Assembly (NCBI RefSeq): GCF_002196705.1
Contig: NZ_NADJ01000031.1
Coordinates: forward strand, 25,146-89,145
Length of the DNA: 64,000 nucleotides
Source: Desulfosporosinus sp. FKB
Lineage (GTDB): Bacteria > Bacillota > Desulfitobacteriia > Desulfitobacteriales > Desulfitobacteriaceae
Direction of reading: 5' to 3'
The notes beneath the pieces are model-generated. The model was not told the DNA's origin, did not search any database, and was given only the letters and a program-made list of their open reading frames with translations. The position numbers and the translations under genes were made by a program. Every line of letters begins with the position of its first letter. Within the stretch, counting starts at the first letter, position 1. This document shows positions 27,038 through 35,517 of the stretch, piece by piece.

Positions 27038-28965
27038 TTCACTCGCGCTCCGCCAGGGAGTTCTTTGTCAAGCATAAGTACTTCAAGAACTTCTCCCTGT
27101 GATGCTGCCAAAATCATACCTTGAGAGGTTATTCCTCTTAACTTTGCCGGCTTTAGATTGGCAACAACTACTACGGATTTATTAATCAAGTCTTTCGGTG
27201 CATAATGTTGAGCAATACCGGAAACAACCGTACGCACTTGTCCGGAGATTTCGATTTCTAATTTCAGGAGTTTATCTGTCTTGGCAACCTTCTCGGCACT
27301 CAGAACTTTTCCAACTCTTAGATCAAGTTTCGCAAACTCCTCGATACTAATTTCTTCCTTCATTGGTTCGAATTCCAAATCTTTAGCTTCTTGCTTAGAT
27401 CCAGACTCTACTGGTGTCGTCACCTCTTCTGCATATTGAGAAATATCAATTCGCGGGAAGAGCTGTTCACCCTTTTGGATGCTGGCACCCGGATTTATAA
27501 TTCCCCATTGATCCGCCTCTTCCCAGCGAATAAGATGCTCATCGCTGCTAAGGAGCGAACATATTCGAGGTGTAATGCCCGGCATAAAGGGAGCGGTCAA
27601 GATGGCCATAATGCGAATACATTCCACAAACGTATAAAGAACAGTATCAAGACGCTCCTGTTGATCTTCTCGCTTTGCTAAGGCCCAAGGAGCAGTTTCA
27701 TCAACATACTTGTTGCATCGAGCAATAAAACGCCAGATTTGTTCCAGGGCACTTGCCATGTCACAGCGTCCAAGGCTTTCGTCTACGCCCTTTTTAACTT
27801 CCGAACTTAAGGTTTTCAATTCCATCTCTAAGGGACCATCTTGACCTGGCCGAGGAACAACTCCTCCCCTATACTTAACGACCATAGCCAAACTTCGAGA
27901 AACAAAATTACCAAAATCATTAGCCAAATCACTATTAATTCGTTCCACTAAATTGTCCTCAGAGTATGTTCCATCAGTCCCAACCTGCATTTCACGCAAC
28001 AGGAAATAGCGGATAGCATCTGAGCCATACCTTTTAATTAATTCGAAGGAATCCTGGACATTCCCCCGCGATTTTGAGATTTTTCCTCCATCTTTCGACA
28101 AATACCACCCATGCCCATAAACAAGGCGCGGGAGAGGAAGGTCAAGAGCCATCAAAATAATTGGCCAAATGATCGCATGGAAGCGAACAATATCTTTCCC
28201 CATGATTTGAACGTTAGCCGGCCAGTATTTTTTATAATTTTCTCCATCCGGGTAACCTAAAGCGGAAATATAGTTGATTAGGGCATCAAGCCAAACATAA
28301 ACCACATGCTTTGGATCAAAAGGTACCTTAATCCCCCACTTGAATGTCGTTCTGGAAACACAAAGATCTTCTAAGCCGCTTTCAATAAAACGGATCATTT
28401 CGTTGCGCCGGGAAAGGGGCTGAATAAAATCAGGATGTGCTTCAATGTATTGAAGGAGCGCATTTTGATATTTTGATAAACGGAAAAAATAGCTCTCTTC
28501 TTTTAACAATTCCACACTGCGTAAGCAATCTGGGTTGGGACATTTTCCATCAATCAGTTTGCTTTCAGTCCAAAATGTTTCACAAGGTGTACAATACCAG
28601 CCTGAATACTCTGATTTGTAAATATCGCCTTGTTCATACAATTTGGCAAAAATTTGTTGAACCACTTTTCCGTGACGTTCTTCTGTCGTCCGGATAAAAT
28701 CATCATTGGAAATATCCAAGGCTTTCCATAACTCTTTAAAGCGCTGGACAACACCATCTACATAAGTTTGCGGATCAAGGTGATGGGCTTCCGCAGTACG
28801 AACAATCTTTTGCGCATTTTCATCAGTACCCGTTAGAAAATGAACCTGATCTCCCAACATTCTATGATAACGAGCCAGAGTATCTGCAGCAACCGTAGTA
28901 TAGGCGGTACCAATATGGGGACTTGAATTGGGATAAAAAATTGGGGTTGTGATGTAATAGTTCAC
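27034..28965 (-). CDS. metG: Methionyl-tRNA synthetase
   Basis: Class I aminoacyl-tRNA synthetase charging tRNA-Met. The 643-aa protein has the HIGH-type motif SPHIGTAYTT (14-23), zinc-finger cysteines (CTPC about 127-130 and CPNPDC about 144-149), the KMSKS equivalent KISKSRGN (about 297-304), and a C-terminal EMAP/Trbp tRNA-binding domain (about 540-643) that drives dimerisation. The GTG start follows GAGGAGATC. It is divergent from the abrB-type gene across a 200-bp AT-rich gap. No T-box leader is present. It overlaps tatD at its 3' end. Confidence 0.98.
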   Translation of the reverse strand: MNYYITTPIFYPNSSPHIGTAYTTVAADTLARYHRMLGDQVHFLTGTDENAQKIVRTAEAHHLDPQTYVDGVVQRFKELWKALDISNDDFIRTTEERHGKVVQQIFAKLYEQGDIYKSEYSGWYCTPCETFWTESKLIDGKCPNPDCLRSVELLKEESYFFRLSKYQNALLQYIEAHPDFIQPLSRRNEMIRFIESGLEDLCVSRTTFKWGIKVPFDPKHVVYVWLDALINYISALGYPDGENYKKYWPANVQIMGKDIVRFHAIIWPIILMALDLPLPRLVYGHGWYLSKDGGKISKSRGNVQDSFELIKRYGSDAIRYFLLREMQVGTDGTYSEDNLVERINSDLANDFGNFVSRSLAMVVKYRGGVVPRPGQDGPLEMELKTLSSEVKKGVDESLGRCDMASALEQIWRFIARCNKYVDETAPWALAKREDQQERLDTVLYTFVECIRIMAILTAPFMPGITPRICSLLSSDEHLIRWEEADQWGIINPGASIQKGEQLFPRIDISQYAEEVTTPVESGSKQEAKDLEFEPMKEEISIEEFAKLDLRVGKVLSAEKVAKTDKLLKLEIEISGQVRTVVSGIAQHYAPKDLINKSVVVVANLKPAKLRGITSQGMILAASQGEVLEVLMLDKELPGGARVK

Positions 28966-29097
28966 GTTAGATCTCCTCTCAATCTATGAATTCGACACAT
29001 TAACTCATATTTGTCAAGTATATCCATAATAAAAATTTATTATGTAAATGTAATTTTTTATTCAAGAAATTTAATTCCTAATCACCTTTAAAAGTGG

Positions 29098-29157
29098 TTG
29101 ACTTTAATTGGAACCATTGGTATCATAAGGTTGTAGTTTTCTGTCGAAAGTTGTAGT
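29098..29157 (+). promoter_or_regulatory. Sigma-A promoter and 20-bp spaced direct repeat upstream of the abrB-type gene
   Basis: -35 TTGACT (29098-29103), 17-nt spacer, -10 TATCAT (29121-29126). Just downstream, GTTGTAGT occurs twice, at 29130-29137 and 29150-29157, exactly 20 bp or two helical turns apart. This is the layout of an operator for a dimeric regulator, possibly autoregulation. The 200-bp gap otherwise holds AT-rich sequence and the metG upstream signals. Confidence 0.7.
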
Positions 29158-29174
29158 AAAGGGAGTGAGTGAAG

Positions 29175-29456
29175 ATGATGAAATCAACAGGAATCGTGAG
29201 AAAAGTAGACGAACTTGGCCGCATTGTTTTACCTATCGAACTTCGCCGTACATTGGGAATTGACGAAAAAGACGCTCTGGAAATTTATGTGGACCAAGAA
29301 AGAATCATTCTTAAAAAGTATGAGCCGGCTTGTGTATTTTGTGGTAATGCCAGTGACAATCAACTTTTCCATGGCAAAAACGTTTGCCGTGAATGTGCTG
29401 TTGCGATGGGAGAAGCTATCCTTGGCAACGTAGATACCGGTTCTAAAGCTGTCTAA
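29175..29456 (+). CDS. abrB: AbrB-family transition-state regulator
   Basis: A 93-aa DNA-binding protein: swapped-hairpin AbrB domain at the N-terminus (MMKSTGIVRKVDELGRIVLP, about 1-50) and a C-terminal tail with two CxxC pairs, CVFC and CREC (about 55-80), that could bind zinc; B. subtilis AbrB has different C-terminal residues and a single Cys. AbrB represses post-exponential genes. I choose the ATG at 29175 because GGGAG is well placed for it; a GTG two codons upstream is possible. Its place opposite metG and next to rsmI matches abrB in B. subtilis. Promoter and terminator flank it, so it is monocistronic. Confidence 0.92.
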   Translation: MMKSTGIVRKVDELGRIVLPIELRRTLGIDEKDALEIYVDQERIILKKYEPACVFCGNASDNQLFHGKNVCRECAVAMGEAILGNVDTGSKAV

Positions 29457-29519
29457 GTTTAGGAACAGTTTTACATAGATATAAGTTTGTGTGTAATGAT
29501 ATTATTCAAACACTCTCTT

Positions 29520-29547
29520 CGAAGGCCTGATTGGCCTTCTTTTTATT
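29520..29547 (+). terminator. Rho-independent terminator of the abrB-type gene
   Basis: Perfect 7-bp stem GAAGGCC (29521-29527) with GGCCTTC (29533-29539) and 5-nt loop, followed by TTTTTATT on the plus strand. It abuts the convergent rsmI stop codon. Confidence 0.9.
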
Positions 29548-30384
29548 CTACTTTAATTCTTCAATTAAGGCTTGATACACCTCTGACTTTTTCACTCCAT
29601 AACGCTTGGCCACTTCTTTCATGGCTTCTTTCTTGGTTAACCCCCGCTGTACTCCCTCGTTGACCTCAATACACCACTCTTGAGGCCCGCCTGCTAATTT
29701 TTCCGGAACAAAAGGAGCAATGACGATGCAGCATTCTCCCCGCGGAGGGGTCTTTTCAAACTCTTCTCTTAGCTTAGAAAGATAATTCTTGTGAACTTGC
29801 TGATGCACTTTTGTTAACTCACGAACAACTGCAGCTTCACGATCACCAAAGGATTCCGACAATCCTTGTAAGGTGCTTAACAATCGATGAGGAGCCTCAT
29901 AAAGGATCAATGTTTCTTGACGATTTGCCAAGTCTTCCAAAATACGTTTTCTCTCCCCTGCTGAAGTTGGCAAAAAACCATAAAACGTAAAATGTTCAGC
30001 CGGCATACCTGATAAAATCAAAGCCGTCAGAGCCGCATTTGGTCCTGGCAAAACATCCACCGGAATATTTTCTTCAAGGCACAGGCGAATAACCTCACCT
30101 CCCGGATCAGAAATTCCAGGTAATCCGGCATCACTAATAAGAGCGACTGTTTGGCCTGCTTTAAGTCGTTCTACTAGTTCTAAGGATTTCTTCTTCTCGT
30201 TGTGCTCGTGATAACTCGTCAAATGGGTACTAATTTGAAAGTGCTGTAAAAGCTTACGTGAATGGCGAGTATCTTCAGCGGCTATTAAATCAACATTCCG
30301 CAATGTATCTAAGACTCGCAGCGTTATATCTGACAAATTGCCGATTGGGGTCCCACATACATATAATGTACCTTTAACTAACAT
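29548..30384 (-). CDS. rsmI: 16S rRNA (cytidine1402-2'-O)-methyltransferase
   Basis: SAM-dependent methyltransferase of the tetrapyrrole methylase fold that 2'-O-methylates C1402 in the ribosomal P site. The 278-aa protein shows GTLYVCGTPIGNLSDITLRV (5-24), the ISDAGLPGISDPG motif (about 83-95) and the family C-terminal helical region with LTKKEAMKEVAKRYG. It corresponds to yabC in B. subtilis, between abrB and yabA. The intervening yabB/yazA genes are missing here. It follows yabA by 36 bp and belongs to the holB-ricT-yabA-rsmI unit. Confidence 0.97.
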   Translation of the reverse strand: MLVKGTLYVCGTPIGNLSDITLRVLDTLRNVDLIAAEDTRHSRKLLQHFQISTHLTSYHEHNEKKKSLELVERLKAGQTVALISDAGLPGISDPGGEVIRLCLEENIPVDVLPGPNAALTALILSGMPAEHFTFYGFLPTSAGERKRILEDLANRQETLILYEAPHRLLSTLQGLSESFGDREAAVVRELTKVHQQVHKNYLSKLREEFEKTPPRGECCIVIAPFVPEKLAGGPQEWCIEVNEGVQRGLTKKEAMKEVAKRYGVKKSEVYQALIEELK

Positions 30385-30420
30385 GTCTAAAGACTCCCGA
30401 CCTTAAAATATCCTTTAATT

Positions 30421-30726
30421 CTAGTCTTTCCGTAAAAAGCCCATACAAAACAGACAATCCCCTTCTAAAGGCTGCCCGAAATGAAGATGACAGACGTGAA
30501 ATCCTTCATGATAGAGGCGCTCTAAATTATCATGGGCGACACCTTGAATATGTTCGGCATTGGCAATAACCCGCTCCGTCTCTTTTTCCGGAAAGGTGCT
30601 CTCACGTTTTAGTTTGATATTTTCTTCTTCTAAGGCCTTTACGTAAGGTATTAAATGGTTAACTTCCTCCAGCAGGGAACGTAATTTTTCTTCCACTTCT
30701 GTAAGGGCTTGAGTTAACTGACTCAT
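30421..30726 (-). CDS. yabA: DNA replication initiation control protein YabA
   Basis: A 101-aa protein with an N-terminal coiled coil (about 1-60, for tetramerisation) and a C-terminal zinc-binding domain with ligands in [18 protein letters not shown] (about 76-93). In B. subtilis YabA binds DnaA and the DnaN clamp and prevents over-initiation at oriC, whose partners are encoded 28-31 kb away in this window. The start overlaps the ricT stop by 4 bp, so the two are translationally coupled. Length is typical. Confidence 0.95.
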   Translation of the reverse strand: MSQLTQALTEVEEKLRSLLEEVNHLIPYVKALEEENIKLKRESTFPEKETERVIANAEHIQGVAHDNLERLYHEGFHVCHLHFGQPLEGDCLFCMGFLRKD

Positions 30727-31535
30727 ACCTTCTCACTCTTTCCTTTGGGCTTTTCCCCTTTCCTATTACAACGCTGTTTGCCATTCATTTTACTTGCATT
30801 GGCAGCAGGGCTATCAACAATACTATTCGATTCATCCAGAATTTCCAGCATCTTAACGTCTTCCAAATCCTGGACGTACATTTCCTTATCATCAGGTTTA
30901 TAACAGCCATTTTCATACTTCAGACAACACATAAGCCGACCGCAAATTCCAGAGATCTTGGTTGGGTTTAGAGATAATTTTTGATCCTTGGCCATGCGGA
31001 TGGAAACCGGTTCAAAATCTCCTAAAAATGACGTACAGCAAAGTATCCTTCCGCAAGAACCGACTCCTCCCAGCATCTTAGCTTCATCTCTAACTCCTAT
31101 TTGCCTTAATTCAATACGCGTACGGAAAATGGCCGCCAAATCTTTCACTAATTCCCGAAAGTCAACCCTGCCTTCAGCGGTAAATGAAAAAATAATCTTA
31201 TTTCCGTCAAAGGTATACTCGACGTCAACCAATTTCATCGGCAGCTGGTGTTCGGATATTTTCTTTAAACAGATTTGAAAAGCATCTTTTTCCTTTATTC
31301 TATTTTGTTCTACAAACTGTTCATCAGCCGGTGTGGCTTTTCTAATAACCTGCTTTAAAGGAAGTACCACTTCCTCATCAGCTACCATTCGAGGAGGGAT
31401 CACCAATTCACCGAATTCAATACCTCTTGCGGTTTCAACAATCACCCGGTCCGAGGCCTCAAGCTTAAGATCTCCCGGAGAGAAATAGTATATTTTACCC
31501 GCGTTTTTAAAGCGAACACCGACAACCTCAATCAC
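30723..31535 (-). CDS. ricT: PSP1-domain regulator RicT (YaaT)
   Basis: A 270-aa protein with the PSP1 domain and its cysteine-rich core: GSCGRILCC (about 104-112) and GICGRLMCC (about 160-168). In B. subtilis RicT forms a complex with RicA and RicF that carries iron-sulfur clusters and helps RNase Y mature mRNAs; it affects sporulation, competence and biofilms. A lysine-rich, probably unstructured tail closes the protein. It overlaps holB by 8 bp upstream and yabA by 4 bp downstream, the usual operon arrangement. Confidence 0.94.
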   Translation of the reverse strand: MIEVVGVRFKNAGKIYYFSPGDLKLEASDRVIVETARGIEFGELVIPPRMVADEEVVLPLKQVIRKATPADEQFVEQNRIKEKDAFQICLKKISEHQLPMKLVDVEYTFDGNKIIFSFTAEGRVDFRELVKDLAAIFRTRIELRQIGVRDEAKMLGGVGSCGRILCCTSFLGDFEPVSIRMAKDQKLSLNPTKISGICGRLMCCLKYENGCYKPDDKEMYVQDLEDVKMLEILDESNSIVDSPAANASKMNGKQRCNRKGEKPKGKSEKV

Positions 31536-32406
31536 AGAGAACCCCTCCTTGTTGAAATAGTTCTAAAGCCAATACTTCTATAACCAATCTCGGATTTACT
31601 TGTTGTCTTAACGCCTCATTAGCTTTACCAATTGCCAGAAGTTCAAAAGGTTGGTTCGTGCCATTGCGAATGCCTTCCTGTATCCTAACAGCTAAAACCT
31701 GCAGATATATACTTACTTGATTTTTGTCTAAGGGAAAAAGAGAAAAAAGCGCCAGAAAATCCTTATCCTTAACAACCTGAAAGAACCTACGAACCCATTC
31801 TTGAAGAGCAAAAACACCCTGCTCCATTATTGCAGTCGCCAGAGTTTGGTTTTTACCGCTTAACTCCAGGGCTAATTTGGCCTCCTGCTGATTTATCGCT
31901 CCCAATTCCTCAAACCACTCATCTTCGGAAGGATCAGGATAATAAATTAACTGAGCTCGGCTTTGTATTGTAGGCAATATTCCTTCCGCATTTCCAGCAC
32001 TGAGGATAATAACACAATGCTCCGGAGGTTCTTCAATAACTTTTAAAAGTGCATTCGCCGCAGGCAACGTTAACGTGTCCGCCTGTTCAATTATGGAAAC
32101 TTTATAGTTCCCTTCATAATGCTTTAAATAAGCCTTTTCCTGCCAGGCAAGAACTTGTTCAATTCCAATCGTTGTCTTAAGCGGTTTCAGCCATAGTACA
32201 TCCGGATGGTTAAGACTGGAAATTTTATGGCAGGCTGGGCAATTTTGACACGGCCTTTCTGATTTTGGTGAAAAACAATTTAAAATCTGTGCGATACGGA
32301 GAGCCTCTTCCCGCCGGTGTAATTCGCTTCCCCCATGGAAGAGTAAAAGATGTGCCAAGTGTTCTTCTCGAGCCGCCTTTTCTAAAAGTGCCTGTGCTAG
32401 ATTCAT
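31528..32406 (-). CDS. holB: DNA polymerase III delta' subunit
   Basis: Clamp-loader subunit (292 aa) that works with DnaX and HolA to load the DnaN clamp. It shows the AAA+ fold with the zinc-finger cysteines CFSPKSERPCQNCPAC (about 42-57), LPAANALLKVIEEPPEH (sensor 1/SRC-like region) and the degenerate ATP site expected of delta'. The start at 32406 forms an ATGA overlap with the decarboxylase stop; the longer frame lacks a ribosome site. In B. subtilis the gene before holB is yaaR, preceded by yaaQ and tmk; none of these is here. Confidence 0.93.
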   Translation of the reverse strand: MNLAQALLEKAAREEHLAHLLLFHGGSELHRREEALRIAQILNCFSPKSERPCQNCPACHKISSLNHPDVLWLKPLKTTIGIEQVLAWQEKAYLKHYEGNYKVSIIEQADTLTLPAANALLKVIEEPPEHCVIILSAGNAEGILPTIQSRAQLIYYPDPSEDEWFEELGAINQQEAKLALELSGKNQTLATAIMEQGVFALQEWVRRFFQVVKDKDFLALFSLFPLDKNQVSIYLQVLAVRIQEGIRNGTNQPFELLAIGKANEALRQQVNPRLVIEVLALELFQQGGVLCD

Positions 32407-33842
32407 GACATTCCTTTTTCCTCCTCCACGACCCAAATTGTTCGGCTTTCAAAACCTTCCCACCCTTGCCAACGTCCTTCTCCAGCAACAAGGAGTGTCT
32501 CGAGAACTTCTGGGGTCATTTGTTCTCCCATGACAACGATTGGAATTCCCGGGGGATATGGCGAAATAGTTTCCCCGACAATATGGCCTAAACTCTCTTT
32601 CAGAGGAATTTTCCGTTTTTTAGCTAAAAAGGCCTCTCGTGGCCTAAGAATCTGGGGCGGTAAAAAAAAATCGCCGCTTCTGTCATATCGGTCGTTTCTT
32701 CTAAAACCTTCAGATCCTAAGGACAATGATTGAGCACTATCTGCCAACCTGTCTAACCCCCTCGTGAGTCTGCGAATGTCCTCGGGGGTATTGCCGATTC
32801 CCAGCAAAAACAAAATATTCTCTTCATCCCATAATTCAGGTTCCAGGCCAAATTCTGTACGCAGAAATTCAACACAGCGAGAAGCAGGTAATCCCAGCGG
32901 CCGTGTATTAATCAAAATTTTTGACCAATCCAGGGCATCAATACCGTAAGTCCCGACATCGTTCTGAGAGAGTATACGGAATTTCTCCCCAACCCTTTGC
33001 TGAAGATTCCCGACTTCATCTTTAAGGCGTTCCCACCGGCTTAAATCCAAGGCATATTCCCCAGCTCGTTCCAGAGACGCTAATAATAGGTAGCTGGGAC
33101 TTGATGATTGAAGCAGTTCCAAGCTTTGTCTTAATCGAATACGGGAAACTCTTGAGCCTTGAACATGGAGCATAGCTGACTGAGTTAAGGCGGTTAGCGT
33201 CTTATGAGTACTATGTAAGACAAGATCCGCACCCAACGTTAAAGCACTCGCAGGAAACAAGAATCCCAAAAAATGAGAACCGTGCGCTTGATCAACAAAC
33301 ACCGGTACATCCGGTGCTAAATCCGCCCTTTTATTTAAAAGGTCTCGCAGCTCAATACACGTTCCATAATAACTAGGATAAGTAACATGACAAGCAGCGG
33401 CATTTGACCAAGGAAATCGCTCAGGGCTTATGTCCAAACCCAAGGGAAGATTAAAATCCGGATGAATAATAGGTTTTATATAGTCCGGTTTTAGTCCGCT
33501 GAGAACTAAAGCCGACATTACAGAGCGATGGGAACTTCTTTCAATAATAACCTGATTCATCGTACCCGTGAGGGACATAAACATAGCCTGATTGCCGACA
33601 GTTCCCCCGCCAACTAAAAAAAATGTTTCATCCGCTCCAAAAATTTCGGCCGATCGTTTCTGCGCTTGATCTATAATTCCCTTCGGTGAATGAAGCATAT
33701 CGAGTCCCGGAAGTTCTGTTAAATCAAACCCGCAGAAATCAAAGTCATGAAAAAACTCCTGTTGCCCTTTATGGCCAGGAGTATGGAAAGAGCAAAACCC
33801 CTGTTTCCGATATTGACTCAATCCTTCTCCCAGATCACCCAC
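32403..33842 (-). CDS. Orn/Lys/Arg decarboxylase family PLP enzyme
   Basis: Fold-type I pyridoxal-phosphate decarboxylase acting on a basic amino acid, related to B. subtilis YaaO/SpeA. With a GTG start at 33842 it has 479 aa. It begins close to FHTPGHKGQQ, has VFVDQAHGSHFLGF with the PLP-binding Asp, and the Schiff-base lysine in HSTHKTLTALTQ (about residue 215). An ATG at 33908 would add 22 residues, partly an Ile-Asp repeat, but has no ribosome site, whereas GGAGG lies 8 nt before the GTG. It is coupled to holB by ATGA. Substrate (Arg, Lys or Orn) cannot be told from sequence. Confidence 0.92.
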   Translation of the reverse strand: MGDLGEGLSQYRKQGFCSFHTPGHKGQQEFFHDFDFCGFDLTELPGLDMLHSPKGIIDQAQKRSAEIFGADETFFLVGGGTVGNQAMFMSLTGTMNQVIIERSSHRSVMSALVLSGLKPDYIKPIIHPDFNLPLGLDISPERFPWSNAAACHVTYPSYYGTCIELRDLLNKRADLAPDVPVFVDQAHGSHFLGFLFPASALTLGADLVLHSTHKTLTALTQSAMLHVQGSRVSRIRLRQSLELLQSSSPSYLLLASLERAGEYALDLSRWERLKDEVGNLQQRVGEKFRILSQNDVGTYGIDALDWSKILINTRPLGLPASRCVEFLRTEFGLEPELWDEENILFLLGIGNTPEDIRRLTRGLDRLADSAQSLSLGSEGFRRNDRYDRSGDFFLPPQILRPREAFLAKKRKIPLKESLGHIVGETISPYPPGIPIVVMGEQMTPEVLETLLVAGEGRWQGWEGFESRTIWVVEEEKGMS

Positions 33843-33949
33843 CAATGAACCTCCATTAAATGGTTTATAACTCTTTATATCAATATCAATATCAATACAG
33901 ATATTCATACTATTTTATCACATCTAAGTCAATATTTCATCTACATTTC

Positions 33950-33983
33950 ATAACCCGAGATTTGAATCAATATCCCGGGTTAT
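33950..33983 (-). terminator. Hairpin after gin, possible terminator
   Basis: A 12-bp stem with one mismatch (33950-33961 with 33972-33983) and a 10-nt loop, 11 bp after the gin stop codon. No U-tract follows on the minus strand, so termination would be weak or Rho-dependent. Confidence 0.5.
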
Positions 33984-33994
33984 GATCAGAACTA

Positions 33995-34258
33995 TTAAAA
34001 TAAAAGTCCTTGGATTAAAACTAAGAATTCCTGATATTCCGGAGTGTTCTGGTCTGCTGAGTACAACTCCTGTTGACAATCAGAACAGAAAAACATTCCT
34101 CGTATCCTAAATCCGTCATAGAGTCCATTTTTAGGAACTTGAGCGCAGCGATAACAGACCGGATAGACCTTTCCTTTATTGATAACCATCTCCTGATCCT
34201 TTATTGCGACGGTTCCCGCACTTAGGCCCTGTGATTGACTATTAAATGGTTTTATCAT
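33995..34258 (-). CDS. gin: Sigma-G inhibitor Gin (CsfB) homologue
   Basis: Small zinc-ribbon protein of 87 aa with two CxxC pairs, CYRC and CSDC (about 35-38 and 58-61), and the family-like segment GLYDGFRIRGMFFCSDCQQEL. In B. subtilis Gin (CsfB), made in the forespore, inhibits sigma-G before engulfment ends and later restrains sigma-E in the mother cell. Position next to the decarboxylase gene equals csfB near yaaO in B. subtilis. The ATG at 34258 has GGGGG nine nucleotides upstream. The N-terminal 25 residues have no counterpart I recognise. It follows gerAC by 32 bp and could be partly read from that operon. Confidence 0.82.
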   Translation of the reverse strand: MIKPFNSQSQGLSAGTVAIKDQEMVINKGKVYPVCYRCAQVPKNGLYDGFRIRGMFFCSDCQQELYSADQNTPEYQEFLVLIQGLLF

Positions 34259-34290
34259 AGTTATGTTCCCCCTAGTACTTCCTTCTGCAC

Positions 34291-35517
34291 CTATTCTTTC
34301 CCTTCTTCTACCGAATTAGTCGTAGAACTGCTGCTTGACATTCCTGAATGATGTACAGAAACCTGTACATTCACGGTAAGAGGGAAATCTGCAATCTTCT
34401 CTTCCCATTGGTCTTTAATGGTCTTCCAATACGAAGAATTTCTCTCTTCAATCAGCCGCCCAATCCCTAAAAAATCAAGACTCAAATCCCTCTCTTTTAT
34501 AATTGACAGCTCGCATTCTTCTTTAATAACTTTTGCATAACTATTTTCAGCCTGATTCATCAGATCGACCCATTCCGGTTCCGAAAGTTGTTGCTTTATG
34601 CCTATTACTTCGTCGACGGAAATACTCGCTTGGATCTGGTACTGGAGACCGATTACTCCGTTGTTATTGACTAATTTATATCTAGTCTTGGATTTTAAAA
34701 CTTGCCCGCCAAAGCTAACGTTGCCTTTATCATCCATAGTGTTAATTAAGCGATTCTGAACATTGTTTTCAAGCCACATATACCCTTTGGTTTCTTGATC
34801 CGTAAGGTAATCCACTAACTGATCTCCGTGCAAAACACCTGCACCTTGTATGTGCAGTTCCTTTCCCTCCTTTTCGTTATTATATTCAATGCCATCCTCT
34901 CCTGACTTTATACTTTCAACGATGGGAAGAATTGGAGCCGTACTCTGTGTACCTAGAATTGTTAAGTAATGTCCCAGACGAACGGTTGGAAAGGTAGAAA
35001 GGTTATTTCCTTGCTCCATATGATTCTTAATGCTCATAGCCGGCAGTTCCCCATCGCGCAATTTCATATTTAAAAGAGTTTGAGCCTTTCCTTTTGTCAA
35101 AACAAGAAACATTGTCCGTCGAAACTCTGAAAAGCGCTGAGCAAAATCAATGATATCGTTAAAACCGGCTTTGGCCGCGCCTTCACCAATAACAATGACC
35201 TTTAAAGAACCCATAAAGGGTATACGGCTGGAAATCTTGTAAACCATTTCTGTTGCTTCTCGAGCGCTGGCGACTTCTACACTAAAGGTTCGATCTTCGA
35301 TTTTGGCCACGGATTCTCCTCCGCCTTGTTTAGGTTTGGCTAATTGCATTGTTATCAGAAATGTTCCCGGTTTTTTTCCGAGATCAAATCCTATGCCAAT
35401 GAGAGGCGCCAATTCCTCAACTTCCCGTTTTCCCCAGCATCCCGGCAAAAATAAAAGACATACTATTAAAATTAAGGCTGCAATTCGATTAACTTTTTGA
35501 TGTCTTTTAGTTTCCAC
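34291..35517 (-). CDS. Spore germination receptor C subunit (GerAC family lipoprotein)
   Basis: A 408-aa lipoprotein of the Ger(x)C family. The signal peptide ends LLFLPGC with the lipid-anchored Cys at about residue 27, followed by WGKREVEELAPLIGIG, the family hallmark start. The rest is the three-domain extracytoplasmic fold on the outer face of the spore inner membrane. The C-terminus has a Ser/Thr-rich tail. It starts with GTG at 35517 and overlaps the gerAB-type stop by 11 bp. Third gene of an A-B-C receptor operon; germinant unknown. Confidence 0.94.
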   Translation of the reverse strand: METKRHQKVNRIAALILIVCLLFLPGCWGKREVEELAPLIGIGFDLGKKPGTFLITMQLAKPKQGGGESVAKIEDRTFSVEVASAREATEMVYKISSRIPFMGSLKVIVIGEGAAKAGFNDIIDFAQRFSEFRRTMFLVLTKGKAQTLLNMKLRDGELPAMSIKNHMEQGNNLSTFPTVRLGHYLTILGTQSTAPILPIVESIKSGEDGIEYNNEKEGKELHIQGAGVLHGDQLVDYLTDQETKGYMWLENNVQNRLINTMDDKGNVSFGGQVLKSKTRYKLVNNNGVIGLQYQIQASISVDEVIGIKQQLSEPEWVDLMNQAENSYAKVIKEECELSIIKERDLSLDFLGIGRLIEERNSSYWKTIKDQWEEKIADFPLTVNVQVSVHHSGMSSSSSTTNSVEEGKE

